The notes beneath the pieces are model-generated. The model saw nothing but the letters and a program-made list of their open reading frames with translations. It was not told where the DNA came from and ran no database searches. A program made the position numbers and the translations under genes. From contig NZ_FOSZ01000003.1 of NCBI RefSeq assembly GCF_900114415.1, forward strand, positions 434,001 through 498,000: a stretch of 64,000 nucleotides of DNA. Reading direction: 5' to 3'. This DNA comes from Shimia haliotis. GTDB taxonomy: Bacteria; Pseudomonadota; Alphaproteobacteria; Rhodobacterales; Rhodobacteraceae. This document shows positions 1 through 9,007 of this stretch, piece by piece (within the stretch, counting starts at the first letter, position 1; every line of letters starts with the position of its first letter).

Positions 1-392
1 CGGCGCTGCGCGAGAAGGGCCGCATGGGCGGTGTGGACGCGGGACCGGTGGTTGTGACGGTGATGGACCGCGACCGGATGGCGGATTATCAGGCAATGGT
101 GGCAGAGCTGCGCAATGCGGGCATTCGGGCGGAGATGTATTTGGGCAACCCCAAGAACTTCGGCAACCAGTTGAAGTATGCAGACAAGCGCAACAGCCCT
201 GCAGCGGTGATCGAAGGCGGCGACGAAAAAGATCGCGGTGTGGTGCAGATCAAGGACCTGATCCTTGGTGCCAAGATCGCCGAGAGCGCGACCCATGAGG
301 AGTGGAAAGAGCGCCCGAGCCAGTTTGAGGTGCCACGCGGCGAACTGGTCGCGAAGGTGCGCGAAATTCTCGCCTCGCAGGCCGAGGGGTAG
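1..392 (+). CDS. hisS: Histidyl-tRNA synthetase, C-terminal part (5' end outside window)
   Basis: Histidyl-tRNA synthetase charges tRNA-His in the cytoplasm. The reading frame is open from base 3 of the window, so the catalytic core lies upstream. What remains is about 130 residues of the C-terminal anticodon-binding domain: [14 protein letters not shown] starts the first strand, followed by [14 protein letters not shown] and the conserved [20 protein letters not shown], ending in the usual VAKVREIL helix. It lies 8 bases upstream of hisZ, whose product is a paralogue of the HisS catalytic domain, an order common in Rhodobacteraceae. The identification is secure; only the length is unknown. 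Confidence 0.93.
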   Translation, partial: ALREKGRMGGVDAGPVVVTVMDRDRMADYQAMVAELRNAGIRAEMYLGNPKNFGNQLKYADKRNSPAAVIEGGDEKDRGVVQIKDLILGAKIAESATHEEWKERPSQFEVPRGELVAKVREILASQAEG

Positions 393-400
393 GCGGGGCG

Positions 401-1486
401 ATGGACCAGAAAGCCAGAGTAAAGACGCGGGCAGCGGAGCTGAGCGCGCGGTTTCAGGCGGCGGGCGCTGTACCGGTGGAAACACCGCTTTTGTTGCCAG
501 CCGAAGTGTTGCTGGACCTTTATGGCGAGGACATTCGCGGGCGGGCTTATGTGACATCGGATGCGCTGCGCGGAGAGCAGATGCTGCGGCCTGATTTCAC
601 GGTGCCGGTGGTGCAGATGCACATGGCGCACGGGGCGGAGCCGGCGCGGTATACCTATGCGGGCGAGGTGTTCCGGCGACAGGAAGACGACGCGGCGCGG
701 GCCAATGAATACATGCAGGTGGGCTATGAGGTCTTTGACCGCGAGAACCCTGCAGCGGCGGATGCCGAGGTGTTTGCCGTTGTGAAAGAGGCGCTGGGCG
801 ATGTGCCGGTGCGGGCCGCAACAGGTGACATTGGCATTCTGGCGGCGGCGGTGGCCGGATTGGACACCACGGAGCGGCGCAAGAAAGCCTTGGCGCGGCA
901 CATCTGGCGGCCTCGGCGGTTTAAGGCGTTGCTGGATAGGTTCTCCGGCCGAGCCGAGATGCCCGCGAGCCGCGCGAAATTGTTGGCGGCGGATGCGCCG
1001 CTGGATCACGGTTATCCTGACATCGGGGTGCGTACTCAGGCGGAAGTGGCTGCGCGGATCGATTGGCTGCGTGAAGATGCCCAAGCGGCACCGATTTCGG
1101 CGATGCAGGTTGAGTTGATCGAGGCGCTTTTGGCAGTGCGGGAAACCTTGCCCAACGCGCTTGAACACATTCGCGATCTGGCGGTGGACATGCCGGCGAT
1201 TTCGGAGGCGGCTTATCGGTTGCGCGACCGGATTGCCGCGATGGATGCGCGTGGGGTTGATGTGAACACCCTTGGGTTTGAGGCGTCTTATGGACGGACC
1301 TCGATGGAATACTATGACGGCTTTGTCTTTGGTTTTACCGTTGAGGGCCGTGCCGATCTGCCACCGGTGGCCACAGGCGGGCGCTATGATGCGCTGACCC
1401 AGGTTCTGGGTCAGGGGCGTGAAATTCCGGCTGTGGGTGGGGTGATCCGTCCGGGCCTTTTGGTCGATCTGGAGGACGCGGCATGA
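401..1486 (+). CDS. hisZ: ATP phosphoribosyltransferase regulatory subunit HisZ
   Basis: HisZ is a catalytically inactive HisS paralogue that assembles with short-form HisG to make the allosteric first enzyme of histidine biosynthesis. The 361-residue protein has class II synthetase core motifs without the anticodon domain: LRGEQMLRPDFTVPVVQMH near residue 60, an FRRQEDDAARANEYMQVGYE stretch (motif 2 region) near residue 95, and a late glycine-rich TGGRYDALTQVLG motif (motif 3 region) near residue 325. The start ATG follows a GGCGGGG stretch. It sits between hisS and hisG and overlaps hisG by 4 bases, so translation is probably coupled. Length is typical for the family. Confidence 0.94.
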   Translation: MDQKARVKTRAAELSARFQAAGAVPVETPLLLPAEVLLDLYGEDIRGRAYVTSDALRGEQMLRPDFTVPVVQMHMAHGAEPARYTYAGEVFRRQEDDAARANEYMQVGYEVFDRENPAAADAEVFAVVKEALGDVPVRAATGDIGILAAAVAGLDTTERRKKALARHIWRPRRFKALLDRFSGRAEMPASRAKLLAADAPLDHGYPDIGVRTQAEVAARIDWLREDAQAAPISAMQVELIEALLAVRETLPNALEHIRDLAVDMPAISEAAYRLRDRIAAMDARGVDVNTLGFEASYGRTSMEYYDGFVFGFTVEGRADLPPVATGGRYDALTQVLGQGREIPAVGGVIRPGLLVDLEDAA

Positions 1487-2181
1487 CGATCAAGCTGGGT
1501 GTGCCCTCTAAGGGTCGGTTGATGGAAAAGACCTTTGACTGGTTCGGCGCGCGGGGCGTGCAGTTGAGCCGAACCGGGTCGGATCGGGAATATGCGGGCG
1601 CGGTTGAAGGCGTTGACGGTGTTGAGTTGGTGCTGCTCTCGGCGGGGGAAATCCCGCGTGAGCTGGCGGCGGGGCGCATCCACTTGGGTGTGACTGGCAC
1701 AGATTTGATCCGCGAAAAACTGGGCCAGTGGGAGCAGCAGGTTCAAGAACTGGCGGAGCTTGGTTTCGGCCACGCAGATCTGATCATCGCGGTTCCGGGG
1801 TGCTGGGCCGATGTGGATACGCTGGATGATTTGGATGCTGCTGCGGCGGCGTTTCGAGCAGAGCACGGGTTCCGGTTGCGGATCGCAACCAAATACCACC
1901 GGTTGGTGCGCGAATACCTGATGGATGCGGGGGTCGCGGATTATCAGTTGGTGGACAGCCAAGGCGCAACGGAAGGGACGATCAAGAACCTGACGGCGGA
2001 AGCAGTGGCCGATATCACTTCAACCGGCGACACACTGCGTGCGAACCATCTGAAGATTTTGGATGATGCGGTCGTGTTGCAATCGCAGGCGACACTGTTC
2101 CGCAGCCGCGTGGCGCAGATGACGGACGCGGAGCGCGGTGGAATGGCGGCGTTGTTGGAGACCTTGGGGCTGGGTGGCTAA
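1483..2181 (+). CDS. hisG: ATP phosphoribosyltransferase, short form, catalytic subunit
   Basis: HisG condenses ATP with PRPP, the first committed step of histidine synthesis. At 232 residues it is the short form, which lacks the C-terminal regulatory domain and needs HisZ, encoded immediately upstream. Visible family features are the N-terminal LGVPSKGRLMEKTFDWF, the VTGTDLIREK segment near residue 70, and the PRPP-binding loop region DSQGATEGTIKNL near residue 155. The start ATGA overlaps the hisZ stop. A hairpin follows the stop, between hisG and the convergent DUF1489 gene. Confidence 0.95.
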   Translation: MTIKLGVPSKGRLMEKTFDWFGARGVQLSRTGSDREYAGAVEGVDGVELVLLSAGEIPRELAAGRIHLGVTGTDLIREKLGQWEQQVQELAELGFGHADLIIAVPGCWADVDTLDDLDAAAAAFRAEHGFRLRIATKYHRLVREYLMDAGVADYQLVDSQGATEGTIKNLTAEAVADITSTGDTLRANHLKILDDAVVLQSQATLFRSRVAQMTDAERGGMAALLETLGLGG

Positions 2182-2193
2182 ACACAGCAAACA

Positions 2194-2218
2194 TCCGGTG
2201 CGCAGGGCGCGTACCGGA
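2194..2218. terminator. Stem-loop between convergent hisG and DUF1489 genes
   Basis: TCCGGT plus GCGC pairs with GCGC and ACCGGA across an AGG loop, with a 2-base GT bulge. It lies in the 41-base gap between the two convergent stop codons and could serve both strands. There is no clear T-run. Confidence 0.45.
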
Positions 2219-2222
2219 CGAT

Positions 2223-2654
2223 TTACAGCACGCCAATCTCTGCCAGCGCCTGATTGAGATCGTCGGGCAATGCGTCGTCATTGGCGCGGGATTTGGGCAG
2301 GTCGGAAGGGGTGTCTTCTGCCTTGAGATACCGCCAGCCTTGGAATGCGCGTTTGGTTGCCGCCACGGTGCGGTGGATTTCCGGATCCAACACGATGGCG
2401 CAGCGACGGATGCCGTCTTCGCCGATAACCTCATCCAGTCGCAGGATGCGCTGGCGACATTGGATCACGCCCTTGATCACCCAATAGATTGATCCGCCAG
2501 CGAGAATCTCCGCTTCGCGTTTGGGCCACATGCGTGTCACGTGGCGAGGCAGACCATCCGCCATTTGCGCGCGGCGCATGTCTTGCCATGCCGCGAGTGT
2601 TTCCACGCTTTCGGTGCCGACGCTCAGTTTGACCAGGTTGACGTAGTTATCCAC
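2223..2654 (-). CDS. DUF1489 family protein
   Basis: A 143-residue cytoplasmic protein with no signal peptide or membrane segment. It matches the DUF1489 family of alphaproteobacteria, recognised by the N-terminal VNLVKLSVGTESVETLAAWQ, by RHVTRMWPKREAEIL and by GGSIYWVIKGVIQCRQRILR. Function is unknown. It converges on hisG, and its start region faces the nrdJ promoter region, about 180 bases away. Conserved Arg and Trp residues in the middle hint at nucleic-acid or nucleotide binding, but that is only inference. Confidence 0.85.
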   Translation of the reverse strand: MDNYVNLVKLSVGTESVETLAAWQDMRRAQMADGLPRHVTRMWPKREAEILAGGSIYWVIKGVIQCRQRILRLDEVIGEDGIRRCAIVLDPEIHRTVAATKRAFQGWRYLKAEDTPSDLPKSRANDDALPDDLNQALAEIGVL

Positions 2655-2681
2655 AGGTTTCCCACAGAATCTTCCAGAATT

Positions 2682-2730
2682 GACGCTCTATATTGTATGT
2701 CATGTGCAAGTGGCCGCAACCTATTGTGCA
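2682..2730 (+). promoter_or_regulatory. Candidate tandem NrdR boxes upstream of nrdJ
   Basis: Two AT-rich elements, CTATATTGTATGT (around 2688-2700) and ACCTATTGTGC (around 2719-2729), share the core TATTGT at 2691-2696 and 2722-2727. They lie exactly 31 bases apart. NrdR binds pairs of boxes of the type ACACTATATATTGTGT spaced by about three helical turns, so both core and spacing fit. The individual boxes are imperfect matches. Confidence 0.45.
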
Positions 2731-2833
2731 AAATCTTCGCCTGCCCTCGGGTTAATTGTTGTGTCGAGGGGCCGAGTCAGTTTAGTTTGTAGCCTCTTCA
2801 CATTAACGCGCCGAACCTAACAGGGAATCAAGA

Positions 2834-5116
2834 ATGAGCCGTTTCGCTGCCCCCATCGCCGAGCAAATCTGGGACATGAAATACCGTTTCAAAGAGGCTG
2901 ATGGTACGCCGATTGACATCACGGTTGAAGACAGCTGGCGCCGCATCGCGCGCGATCTGGCGAAAGTCGAGAAAGACCCTGCGAAATGGGAAGATAAGTT
3001 TTATGCGGCGCTGGAGGATTTCAAATATCTGCCCGCCGGTCGCATCACAGCTGGCGCGGGCACTGCGCGTCAGGTGACGTTGTTCAACTGTTTTGTCATG
3101 GGCACCGTGCCGGACAGCATGTCGGGGATTTTCGACATGCTGAAAGAGGCCGCGCTGACCATGCAGCAGGGCGGCGGCATCGGGTATGATTTCTCGACCA
3201 TTCGCCCGCGTGGTGCGGACGTCAAAGGCGTGGCGGCGGATGCCTCCGGCCCTCTGTCGTTCATGGATGTGTGGGATGCGATGTGCCGCACCATTATGTC
3301 CGCCGGTTCGCGCCGTGGCGCGATGATGGCGACCATGCGCTGTGACCACCCTGATATCGAACAGTTTATTACCGCGAAATCCGACCCTGCGCGCCTGCGC
3401 ATGTTCAACATGTCGGTTCTGGTGACAGATGCGTTCATGGAAGCGGTGAAAGCGGATGGCCCTTGGGAATTGACCTTCGGCGATCGTGTGTATCACACGG
3501 TTGATGCGCGTGATCTGTGGAACAAAATCATGCAGTCGACCTATGACTACGCCGAGCCGGGCGTGATCTTTATTGACCGCATCAACCAGCGCAACAACCT
3601 GAACTATGTTGAGGAAATTGCCGCAACCAACCCCTGTGGCGAGCAGCCTTTGCCACCTTATGGCGCGTGCCTGCTTGGTTCGGTGAACCTCGCGCGTTTG
3701 GTGAGCAATCCCTTTGAGGCGAATGCGGAACTGAACCAGGACGCGCTGACGGATCTGGTGGCGACCGCTGTGCGGATGATGGACAACGTTGTGGACGCGT
3801 CCAAGTTCCCGCTCGAGCAGCAAGCACAGGAAGCGCAAGCCAAGCGACGCATTGGTCTTGGTGTGACGGGTCTTGCCGACGCGTTGCTGATGCTGGGTCT
3901 GGAATACGGCACCGAAGAAGCGGCAGAGCAGACCGAAGTGTGGATGAAAGCCATCGCGCGCGCGTCTTATTTGGCGTCGGTCGATCTGGCCAAAGAGAAG
4001 GGCGCGTTCCCGCTTTTTGACAAAGAGAAATACCTGAACGGTGGCATGGTGCAGGATCTGGATGAGGACGTGCGGGCCGCGATTGGCAAGCACGGCATCC
4101 GCAATGCGCTTTTGACCTCGATCGCGCCAACCGGCACCATCAGCCTTTATGCGGGCAACGTATCCTCGGGCATCGAGCCGGTCTTTGCCTATGCCTATAC
4201 TCGTAAGGTTTTGCAGAAAGACGGATCGCGCACCGAAGAAGAAGTCGTTGATTACGCTGTGCAAATGTGGCGCGACAAGTTCGGCGACAAGGCGTTGCCA
4301 AGCTATTTCGTGAACGCCCAAACTCTGGCACCGGCGGCGCATGTGCGTATGCAGGCCGCGGCGCAGAAGTGGATCGACAGCTCGATCTCCAAGACCATCA
4401 ACTGCCCCGAAGACATCAGCTTTGACGAGTTCAAGGAAGTCTACATGCAGGCATGGGACACTGGCTGTAAGGGGTGCACCACCTATCGCCCCAATGAAGT
4501 GACGGGTTCGGTTTTGACCGTTTCGGAATCTTCGGAGGCTGCCCCAGGTGAGAAGCCGGCGGATCATGTCGCGGACTCCGGTGAGGTCATTTATATGTCC
4601 GAGCCTCTGGAGCGCCCGCAGAGCCTTGAAGGCGCGACCTACAAGCTGAAGTGGCCGGACAGTGAGCACGCGATTTACCTGACGGTGAACGATGTGATCA
4701 TCAACGGCCATCGCCGCCCATTTGAAGTGTTCATCAACTCCAAGAACATGGAGCACTACGCTTGGACACTGGCGCTGACCCGCATGATCTCGGCGGTGTT
4801 CCGTCGCGGCGGGGATGTGTCGTTCGTGGTCGAAGAGCTGAAGGCTGTGTTTGATCCGCGCGGTGGTGCATGGATGGAAGGCAAGTACATCCCGTCCATT
4901 CTGGCGGCGATTGGCGGTGTTCTGGAACGTCACATGATCGCCATTGGCTTTATCGAAGGCGAAGGCATGGGGCTGAAAACTGATCCGCAGGCCGAAGTGG
5001 TGGCGGTCGGTGAAGCGCCAAAAGGCAAGCCCTGCCCAAGCTGCGGCGAATACGGTCTGCAGATGGTTGAAGGCTGTATGACTTGCCCTAGCTGTGGCTT
5101 TAGCAAGTGTGGTTAA
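2834..5116 (+). CDS. nrdJ: Adenosylcobalamin-dependent (class II) ribonucleoside-diphosphate reductase
   Basis: It reduces ribonucleotides to deoxyribonucleotides with a thiyl radical generated from adenosylcobalamin, independently of oxygen. The 760-residue protein has the ten-stranded-barrel signatures: NCFVMG near residue 78, QQGGGIGYDFSTIRP near residue 113, and the active-site finger loop NPCGEQ at residues 266-271 with radical Cys268 and Glu270. The C-terminus is a Cys-rich zinc-ribbon tail with CPSCGEYG and CPSCGFSKCG, which carries the re-reducing thiols. It is a single gene with candidate NrdR boxes upstream and a strong terminator downstream. No class I reductase gene is visible here. 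Confidence 0.95.
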   Translation: MSRFAAPIAEQIWDMKYRFKEADGTPIDITVEDSWRRIARDLAKVEKDPAKWEDKFYAALEDFKYLPAGRITAGAGTARQVTLFNCFVMGTVPDSMSGIFDMLKEAALTMQQGGGIGYDFSTIRPRGADVKGVAADASGPLSFMDVWDAMCRTIMSAGSRRGAMMATMRCDHPDIEQFITAKSDPARLRMFNMSVLVTDAFMEAVKADGPWELTFGDRVYHTVDARDLWNKIMQSTYDYAEPGVIFIDRINQRNNLNYVEEIAATNPCGEQPLPPYGACLLGSVNLARLVSNPFEANAELNQDALTDLVATAVRMMDNVVDASKFPLEQQAQEAQAKRRIGLGVTGLADALLMLGLEYGTEEAAEQTEVWMKAIARASYLASVDLAKEKGAFPLFDKEKYLNGGMVQDLDEDVRAAIGKHGIRNALLTSIAPTGTISLYAGNVSSGIEPVFAYAYTRKVLQKDGSRTEEEVVDYAVQMWRDKFGDKALPSYFVNAQTLAPAAHVRMQAAAQKWIDSSISKTINCPEDISFDEFKEVYMQAWDTGCKGCTTYRPNEVTGSVLTVSESSEAAPGEKPADHVADSGEVIYMSEPLERPQSLEGATYKLKWPDSEHAIYLTVNDVIINGHRRPFEVFINSKNMEHYAWTLALTRMISAVFRRGGDVSFVVEELKAVFDPRGGAWMEGKYIPSILAAIGGVLERHMIAIGFIEGEGMGLKTDPQAEVVAVGEAPKGKPCPSCGEYGLQMVEGCMTCPSCGFSKCG

Positions 5117-5178
5117 GAAGCTGGTCGGAACAGTAGGCCCTTGTGGCTGCTGACCTGTCCGGTTTGGCAACGTGAAAA

Positions 5179-5233
5179 GCGGCCCACAGTGGCCGCGCAG
5201 ATCTCGGGGTTCAGGTGAGCCCCGAGATTTTTT
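5179..5233 (+). terminator. Tandem hairpins after nrdJ, second one a Rho-independent terminator
   Basis: A 6-bp hairpin GCGGCC/GGCCGC (5179-5196) is followed by a perfect 9-bp stem ATCTCGGGG/CCCCGAGAT (5201-5209 with 5220-5228). The second stem is followed directly by TTTTT at 5229-5233. Confidence 0.85.
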
Positions 5234-5348
5234 GGTTGTGGACCTTTTTGATGACGGCGCAACGTGAAACCGAGGCCCGTTGCAATTGTGGCTGTTGCGT
5301 GCACAACGATGCGCAACGTTGAAGTACAAAGCAAAGGGAGAGTGGGCT

Positions 5349-6107
5349 GTGGGCACGGTACTTGTGGTGAGCGCGCATCCGTCAGCGCAAAGTTTTACCA
5401 ACGCGTGGGCCGAAGCGAGCGTGGCGGCGGCGCGAGCTGCAGGAGATGACGTGTTGCGCTCTGATCTTGGGGCGATGGGTTTTGATCCGGTGGAGGCGCC
5501 GGGCGTCTATGGTTTGCCGAACGGGGAAGCATTTGACCCGCTGAAGGCACAGCAAGCGGCCAGTGAAGCAAATGAATTGCCTGCGGATGTGGCGGAAGAG
5601 GTGGCCAAGGTTCGGGCCGCGGATCGGATTATTCTGCATTTTCCAATCTGGTGGTTTGCGCCACCTGCGGCGCTAAAGGGCTGGCAGGATCGCGTGTTTG
5701 CCCAAGGGGCATTGCACAGCGAGGACGCGCGGTTCGATCGAGGGATGTGCCTTGGCAAAGAGGTGCTGTTTTGTGTCTCAACCGGCGCGCGTGAAAGTGA
5801 ATGCGGGCCGGATGGCAAGGAAGGGGATTTGCGTCTGCAGTTGTGGCCGCTGGCCTATACGTTCCGGTATTTGGGTATGACGGTTCTGGAGCCGGTGTCG
5901 GTGCATTCGGTGCATGGTTATCACGAAGGTGAAGCCAAGCAGGCCGTGGAGGCGCAGTTGCGTTCTGTGCTTGACGCGCAGACAGAACTGGCGGCGCGTT
6001 GGAACAGCTTGCCCCGAATGGTGTTTAATCCAGAAGGGGATTTTGACGCGGACGGTCGATTGAAGGCTGACGCGCCGAGTCATTCACCCTTTGTGCGGCA
6101 TGCCTGA
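5349..6107 (+). CDS. NAD(P)H-dependent flavodoxin-fold oxidoreductase (KefF/NQO family)
   Basis: A predicted cytoplasmic FMN/FAD-dependent quinone reductase of the flavodoxin-like fold NAD(P)H dehydrogenase family. The N-terminus reads GTVLVVSAHPSAQSFTNAWA, typical of the flavin phosphate loop. RADRIILHFPIWWFAPPAALKGWQDRV is split here as RIILHFPIWWF and PAALKGWQDRV, the isoalloxazine-binding region. The open frame extends upstream to 5280, but I chose GTG 5349 because the family motif begins there and AAGGGAGAG lies about 8 bases before it. That gives 252 residues. It converges on a hydrolase gene after 38 bases. The substrate is unknown. Confidence 0.82.
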   Translation: MGTVLVVSAHPSAQSFTNAWAEASVAAARAAGDDVLRSDLGAMGFDPVEAPGVYGLPNGEAFDPLKAQQAASEANELPADVAEEVAKVRAADRIILHFPIWWFAPPAALKGWQDRVFAQGALHSEDARFDRGMCLGKEVLFCVSTGARESECGPDGKEGDLRLQLWPLAYTFRYLGMTVLEPVSVHSVHGYHEGEAKQAVEAQLRSVLDAQTELAARWNSLPRMVFNPEGDFDADGRLKADAPSHSPFVRHA

Positions 6108-6145
6108 GACCCGCCTTTGAAGACAGGGCACAAGCAAGCCACAGC

Positions 6146-7030
6146 CTAAGACGTTTGGCTCTGGATGAACGTATCTATCAGATCGACGATCTGAGGGGCG
6201 AGATCAGGGGTGATGATGTGGCCCATTCCGGCGATGCGGTGAAATGGGCAGTTCGGGATGGTGGCAGCGATCTCGGCGCCGAGGTCCACGGGGATCAACG
6301 CGTCGTCCTCGCCGTGAATGACCTGACAGGGCACGGATGTCTGCGCGAGCGCGGGACGTTGATCAGGCGCGTTCAGAACCGCGAGCAGTTGACGATTGAT
6401 GCCGTCCGCGTCGACCCCACGGTCAAAGGCAAGGGCAGCTTCGGCGCGGATTTCGGCCTCGGTCATTGGAAAGCCGGGGCTGCCGTTGGTGGCGTGTTCT
6501 GAGACCCAGCTGTCGATATAGGCTTCCCTCCCAAGTGGGCGCGACAGAAGCATCGGCAGCATGGCTGAGGCCTGATCAACGCCGATGAGTGGGCGCGCGG
6601 CTGTCATCACGATGGTGGCGGAGCGCAATCGATCAGCATGTTGCGTCACCAGAAGCTGCGTGATGCCGCCGCCCATGGAAATGCCGAAAACGTGGGCTGT
6701 TTCGATGTTGAGCGCATCCATCAGGCCGGTGACGTCCTGCGCCATATCGGTCAGGTGATAGGCGGGCGTGACGGGTTTTCCGGCTTGGGTCAGGGTGAGG
6801 ATGTCGTCGGCGTCGCCGGGGGCGTCGGGATGTGGGCAGCGTTGGGACAGGCCGACGTCGCGGTTGTCAAAACGGATGACATAGTAGCCGTGGGCCGCGA
6901 GGCCTTCGTAGAGTTCGGCAGGCCAATGGATCATTTGCGAGCCAAGGCCACGGATCAGAACAAGTGGGATGCCGTCCTTGGGACCGTGGGTTTCGTATTC
7001 GAGTGTGATGCCGTTGGCGGTGATCTGCAT
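6146..7030 (-). CDS. Alpha/beta hydrolase
   Basis: A 294-residue cytoplasmic hydrolase of the alpha/beta fold. Visible elements are the oxyanion region LVLIRGLGSQMIHW near residue 24, FDNRDVGLS near residue 54, the nucleophile elbow FGISMGG near residue 115, an acid in VIHGEDDALIP near residue 238, and the catalytic histidine in IAGMGH near residue 268. This set matches the pyrimidine-utilisation and epoxide-hydrolase-like group, but the substrate cannot be assigned. It converges on the flavodoxin-fold reductase and is divergent from the sulfotransferase gene. Confidence 0.85.
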   Translation of the reverse strand: MQITANGITLEYETHGPKDGIPLVLIRGLGSQMIHWPAELYEGLAAHGYYVIRFDNRDVGLSQRCPHPDAPGDADDILTLTQAGKPVTPAYHLTDMAQDVTGLMDALNIETAHVFGISMGGGITQLLVTQHADRLRSATIVMTAARPLIGVDQASAMLPMLLSRPLGREAYIDSWVSEHATNGSPGFPMTEAEIRAEAALAFDRGVDADGINRQLLAVLNAPDQRPALAQTSVPCQVIHGEDDALIPVDLGAEIAATIPNCPFHRIAGMGHIITPDLAPQIVDLIDTFIQSQTS

Positions 7031-7129
7031 GTGTGGTCTCCCTTGGCGCTACGGTAGCGCATTGGCAGCCCTTGTAAATCCGCCTTACCTTGGTTGACGG
7101 GGTGACGTCAGGTTGTAAGGGTGAAGCCC

Positions 7130-7777
7130 ATGTTATCGCGCCACCACAAGACGATTTTTGTGCATATCCCCAAAACCGGCGGTCAAAGCGTCGCGCAGGT
7201 TTTTCTGGACGATCTTGGGTTGAGTTGGGAGGAGCGCGGGGCGCTCTTGATGCGGCGCGGAGACCGCGCACAGCCGGAGCGTTTGGCCCATCTTTATGCG
7301 CGGGAATACGTGGAGATGGGATTTGTGTCGCAACAGGATTTTGCGGCTTTCACCAAGTTTGCGGTCATCCGGCATCCCTATGCGCGTATGGTATCGGAGT
7401 ATGTTTACCGCATGGGCGTGGTGGACTGGATGGCGCAACATTTGCCGCGCTGGCAGGCGCGGCGATTTGAGAGCTTTGTCGACACGCACTATGACGATCC
7501 GCTTTGTGATGGAGCGCGCCATCTTGCGCCGCAGGTGGCGTATGTGATGGACGCCGATGGTCAGTTGATGGTGGATCATCTGGTGGATCAGTCGGAGTTG
7601 GCAGCGGGCCTAGCGCCGGTATTGTCTGCGATCTTTGGCCGTGAGGTGGCCTTGCCGCACCGCAATATGAAGCGGGAGGCGCCGGGGTTCACGGAAGAGG
7701 TGCTGACACAGCATCAGAAAGACCTAATCTGGCGGCGGTATCGCGATGATTTTGAGGGTTTTGGTTTTGACCGTTGA
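7130..7777 (+). CDS. Sulfotransferase family 2-type protein
   Basis: A predicted PAPS-dependent sulfotransferase of 215 residues. The N-terminal IFVHIPKTGGQSV is the 5'-phosphosulfate-binding loop, and FAVIRHPYARMVSEYVYRM near residue 83 is the 3'-phosphate-binding element. Both are hallmarks of the carbohydrate-type Sulfotransfer_2 family. An in-frame GTG at 7121 is possible, but AAGGG sits 8 bases before ATG 7130, so I prefer the ATG. It stands alone, divergent from the hydrolase. Acceptor sugar unknown. Confidence 0.85.
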   Translation: MLSRHHKTIFVHIPKTGGQSVAQVFLDDLGLSWEERGALLMRRGDRAQPERLAHLYAREYVEMGFVSQQDFAAFTKFAVIRHPYARMVSEYVYRMGVVDWMAQHLPRWQARRFESFVDTHYDDPLCDGARHLAPQVAYVMDADGQLMVDHLVDQSELAAGLAPVLSAIFGREVALPHRNMKREAPGFTEEVLTQHQKDLIWRRYRDDFEGFGFDR

Positions 7778-7856
7778 GATTGGCGCGATTTGCAATTGAT
7801 TGCGGACAGGAGCGGGGTCACCTCTTTGGCTAAGTGGTTTCAGAGAGGGAAATGGA

Positions 7857-8834
7857 ATGGCGAAAACGGATCAGGTGCCGGTTGAGCACAATTTCGGATC
7901 ACGCCCCGATGCGGCGGAAGTCGTGGCGGGGATCGACCTGAACGGCAAGACGGCGGTGGTCACGGGCGGCTATAGCGGTCTGGGGCTGGAAACTGTGAGG
8001 GCGTTGGCTGGCAAAGGCGCGAAGGTTGTCGTGCCGGTGCGAACGCCTGAAAAAGCCGAGGCGGCGCTGGCGGATGTGGCTGGTGAAGTGGTCGCGCTGC
8101 CGATGGATCTGGGCGACATCAGGTCGATTGCGCGCTTTGCAAATGAGGTGGCGGGGACGTTGCCCAAACTTGATCTGCTGATCAACAACGCGGGGATCAT
8201 GGCCTGCCCGCTTGACCGTGTCGGGCCGGGTTGGGAGAGCCAGTTCGGTGTCTGCCACATGGGGCATTTCGCGCTGACGCAGGCGATGATGGGCCTGCTG
8301 AGCGCTGCAGAGGCACCGCGGGTGGTGTCGTTGTCTTCAACGGGGCACAAGCTGTCGCCGATCCGTTGGGACGACATCCAGTATGAGAGTACGGACTATG
8401 ACAAGTGGCAGGCCTACGGGCAGGCAAAGACCGCAAATGCGTTGTTTGCCAATGCGTTGTCACGGCGGTTGAACGTCACCGACGGACTGGCGTTTTCCGT
8501 GCATCCAGGTGGGATTTTCACGCCGTTGCAGCGGCATTTGCCCAAGGAAGAGATGATCGCGCTGGGCTGGCTTGGCGAAGATGGGGAGCCTTCGGAGTTG
8601 GCCAAGCAGGGGTTCAAGACACCAGAGCAGGGGGCGGCGACCTCTGTGTGGGCGGCGACCTCGCCGTTGTTGGAAGGCAAGGCTGGGGTCTATTGTGAGG
8701 ACTGTAACATCGCGCAGCCAACCGATCCGGACAGTCCGACCGCGCGGTTCTTCGGGGTGAATGACCATGCCACGGATGATGAGGCGGCGGAGCGGCTGTG
8801 GTCGGTGAGTGAGGCGTTGCTCGACGCGGCTTGA
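7857..8834 (+). CDS. Short-chain dehydrogenase/reductase (retinol-dehydrogenase-like)
   Basis: An NAD(P)-dependent oxidoreductase of the SDR superfamily, 325 residues. The nucleotide-binding motif TGGYSGLG is at residues 36-43, NNAG at 110-113, the catalytic Ser in SLSSTGH near residue 160, and the Y-x3-K pair Tyr187/Lys191. The unusually long N-terminus and the SSTGHKLSPIRWDDIQ segment place it with the retinol-dehydrogenase/WWOX-like SDRs. ATG 7857 was chosen over an upstream in-frame start at 7800 because GAGAGGGA precedes it by about 6 bases. Substrate unknown. Confidence 0.87.
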   Translation: MAKTDQVPVEHNFGSRPDAAEVVAGIDLNGKTAVVTGGYSGLGLETVRALAGKGAKVVVPVRTPEKAEAALADVAGEVVALPMDLGDIRSIARFANEVAGTLPKLDLLINNAGIMACPLDRVGPGWESQFGVCHMGHFALTQAMMGLLSAAEAPRVVSLSSTGHKLSPIRWDDIQYESTDYDKWQAYGQAKTANALFANALSRRLNVTDGLAFSVHPGGIFTPLQRHLPKEEMIALGWLGEDGEPSELAKQGFKTPEQGAATSVWAATSPLLEGKAGVYCEDCNIAQPTDPDSPTARFFGVNDHATDDEAAERLWSVSEALLDAA

Positions 8835-8878
8835 GGTTGCTGTGGGGTCATGGTTTCGGGGCCGAATGAGCAAACAGG

Positions 8879-8909
8879 CCATGCCCCTACGGGCGTCGTG
8901 GGGGCATTG
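8879..8909. other. Stem-loop in the gap after the SDR gene
   Basis: ATGCCCC (8881-8887) pairs with GGGGCAT (8901-8907). There is no T-run, so it is a weak terminator candidate or simple structured spacer between the SDR and the thermonuclease gene. Confidence 0.35.
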
Positions 8910-9007
8910 GCGTGAAACCAAAAGAATTTGGCCGCGCTGGCCAAGGGAACTCCAGCTTCAATGCTTAGATCTCTGGTGAGAGATCAAAAGTATTTGGAGG
9001 TGTGCTT

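Noticed and set aside
2828..5401. 857-residue open frame antisense to nrdJ
   Set aside because: It mirrors nrdJ codon structure, has His/Arg-rich low-order sequence and no ribosome-binding site. The sense gene is unmistakable.
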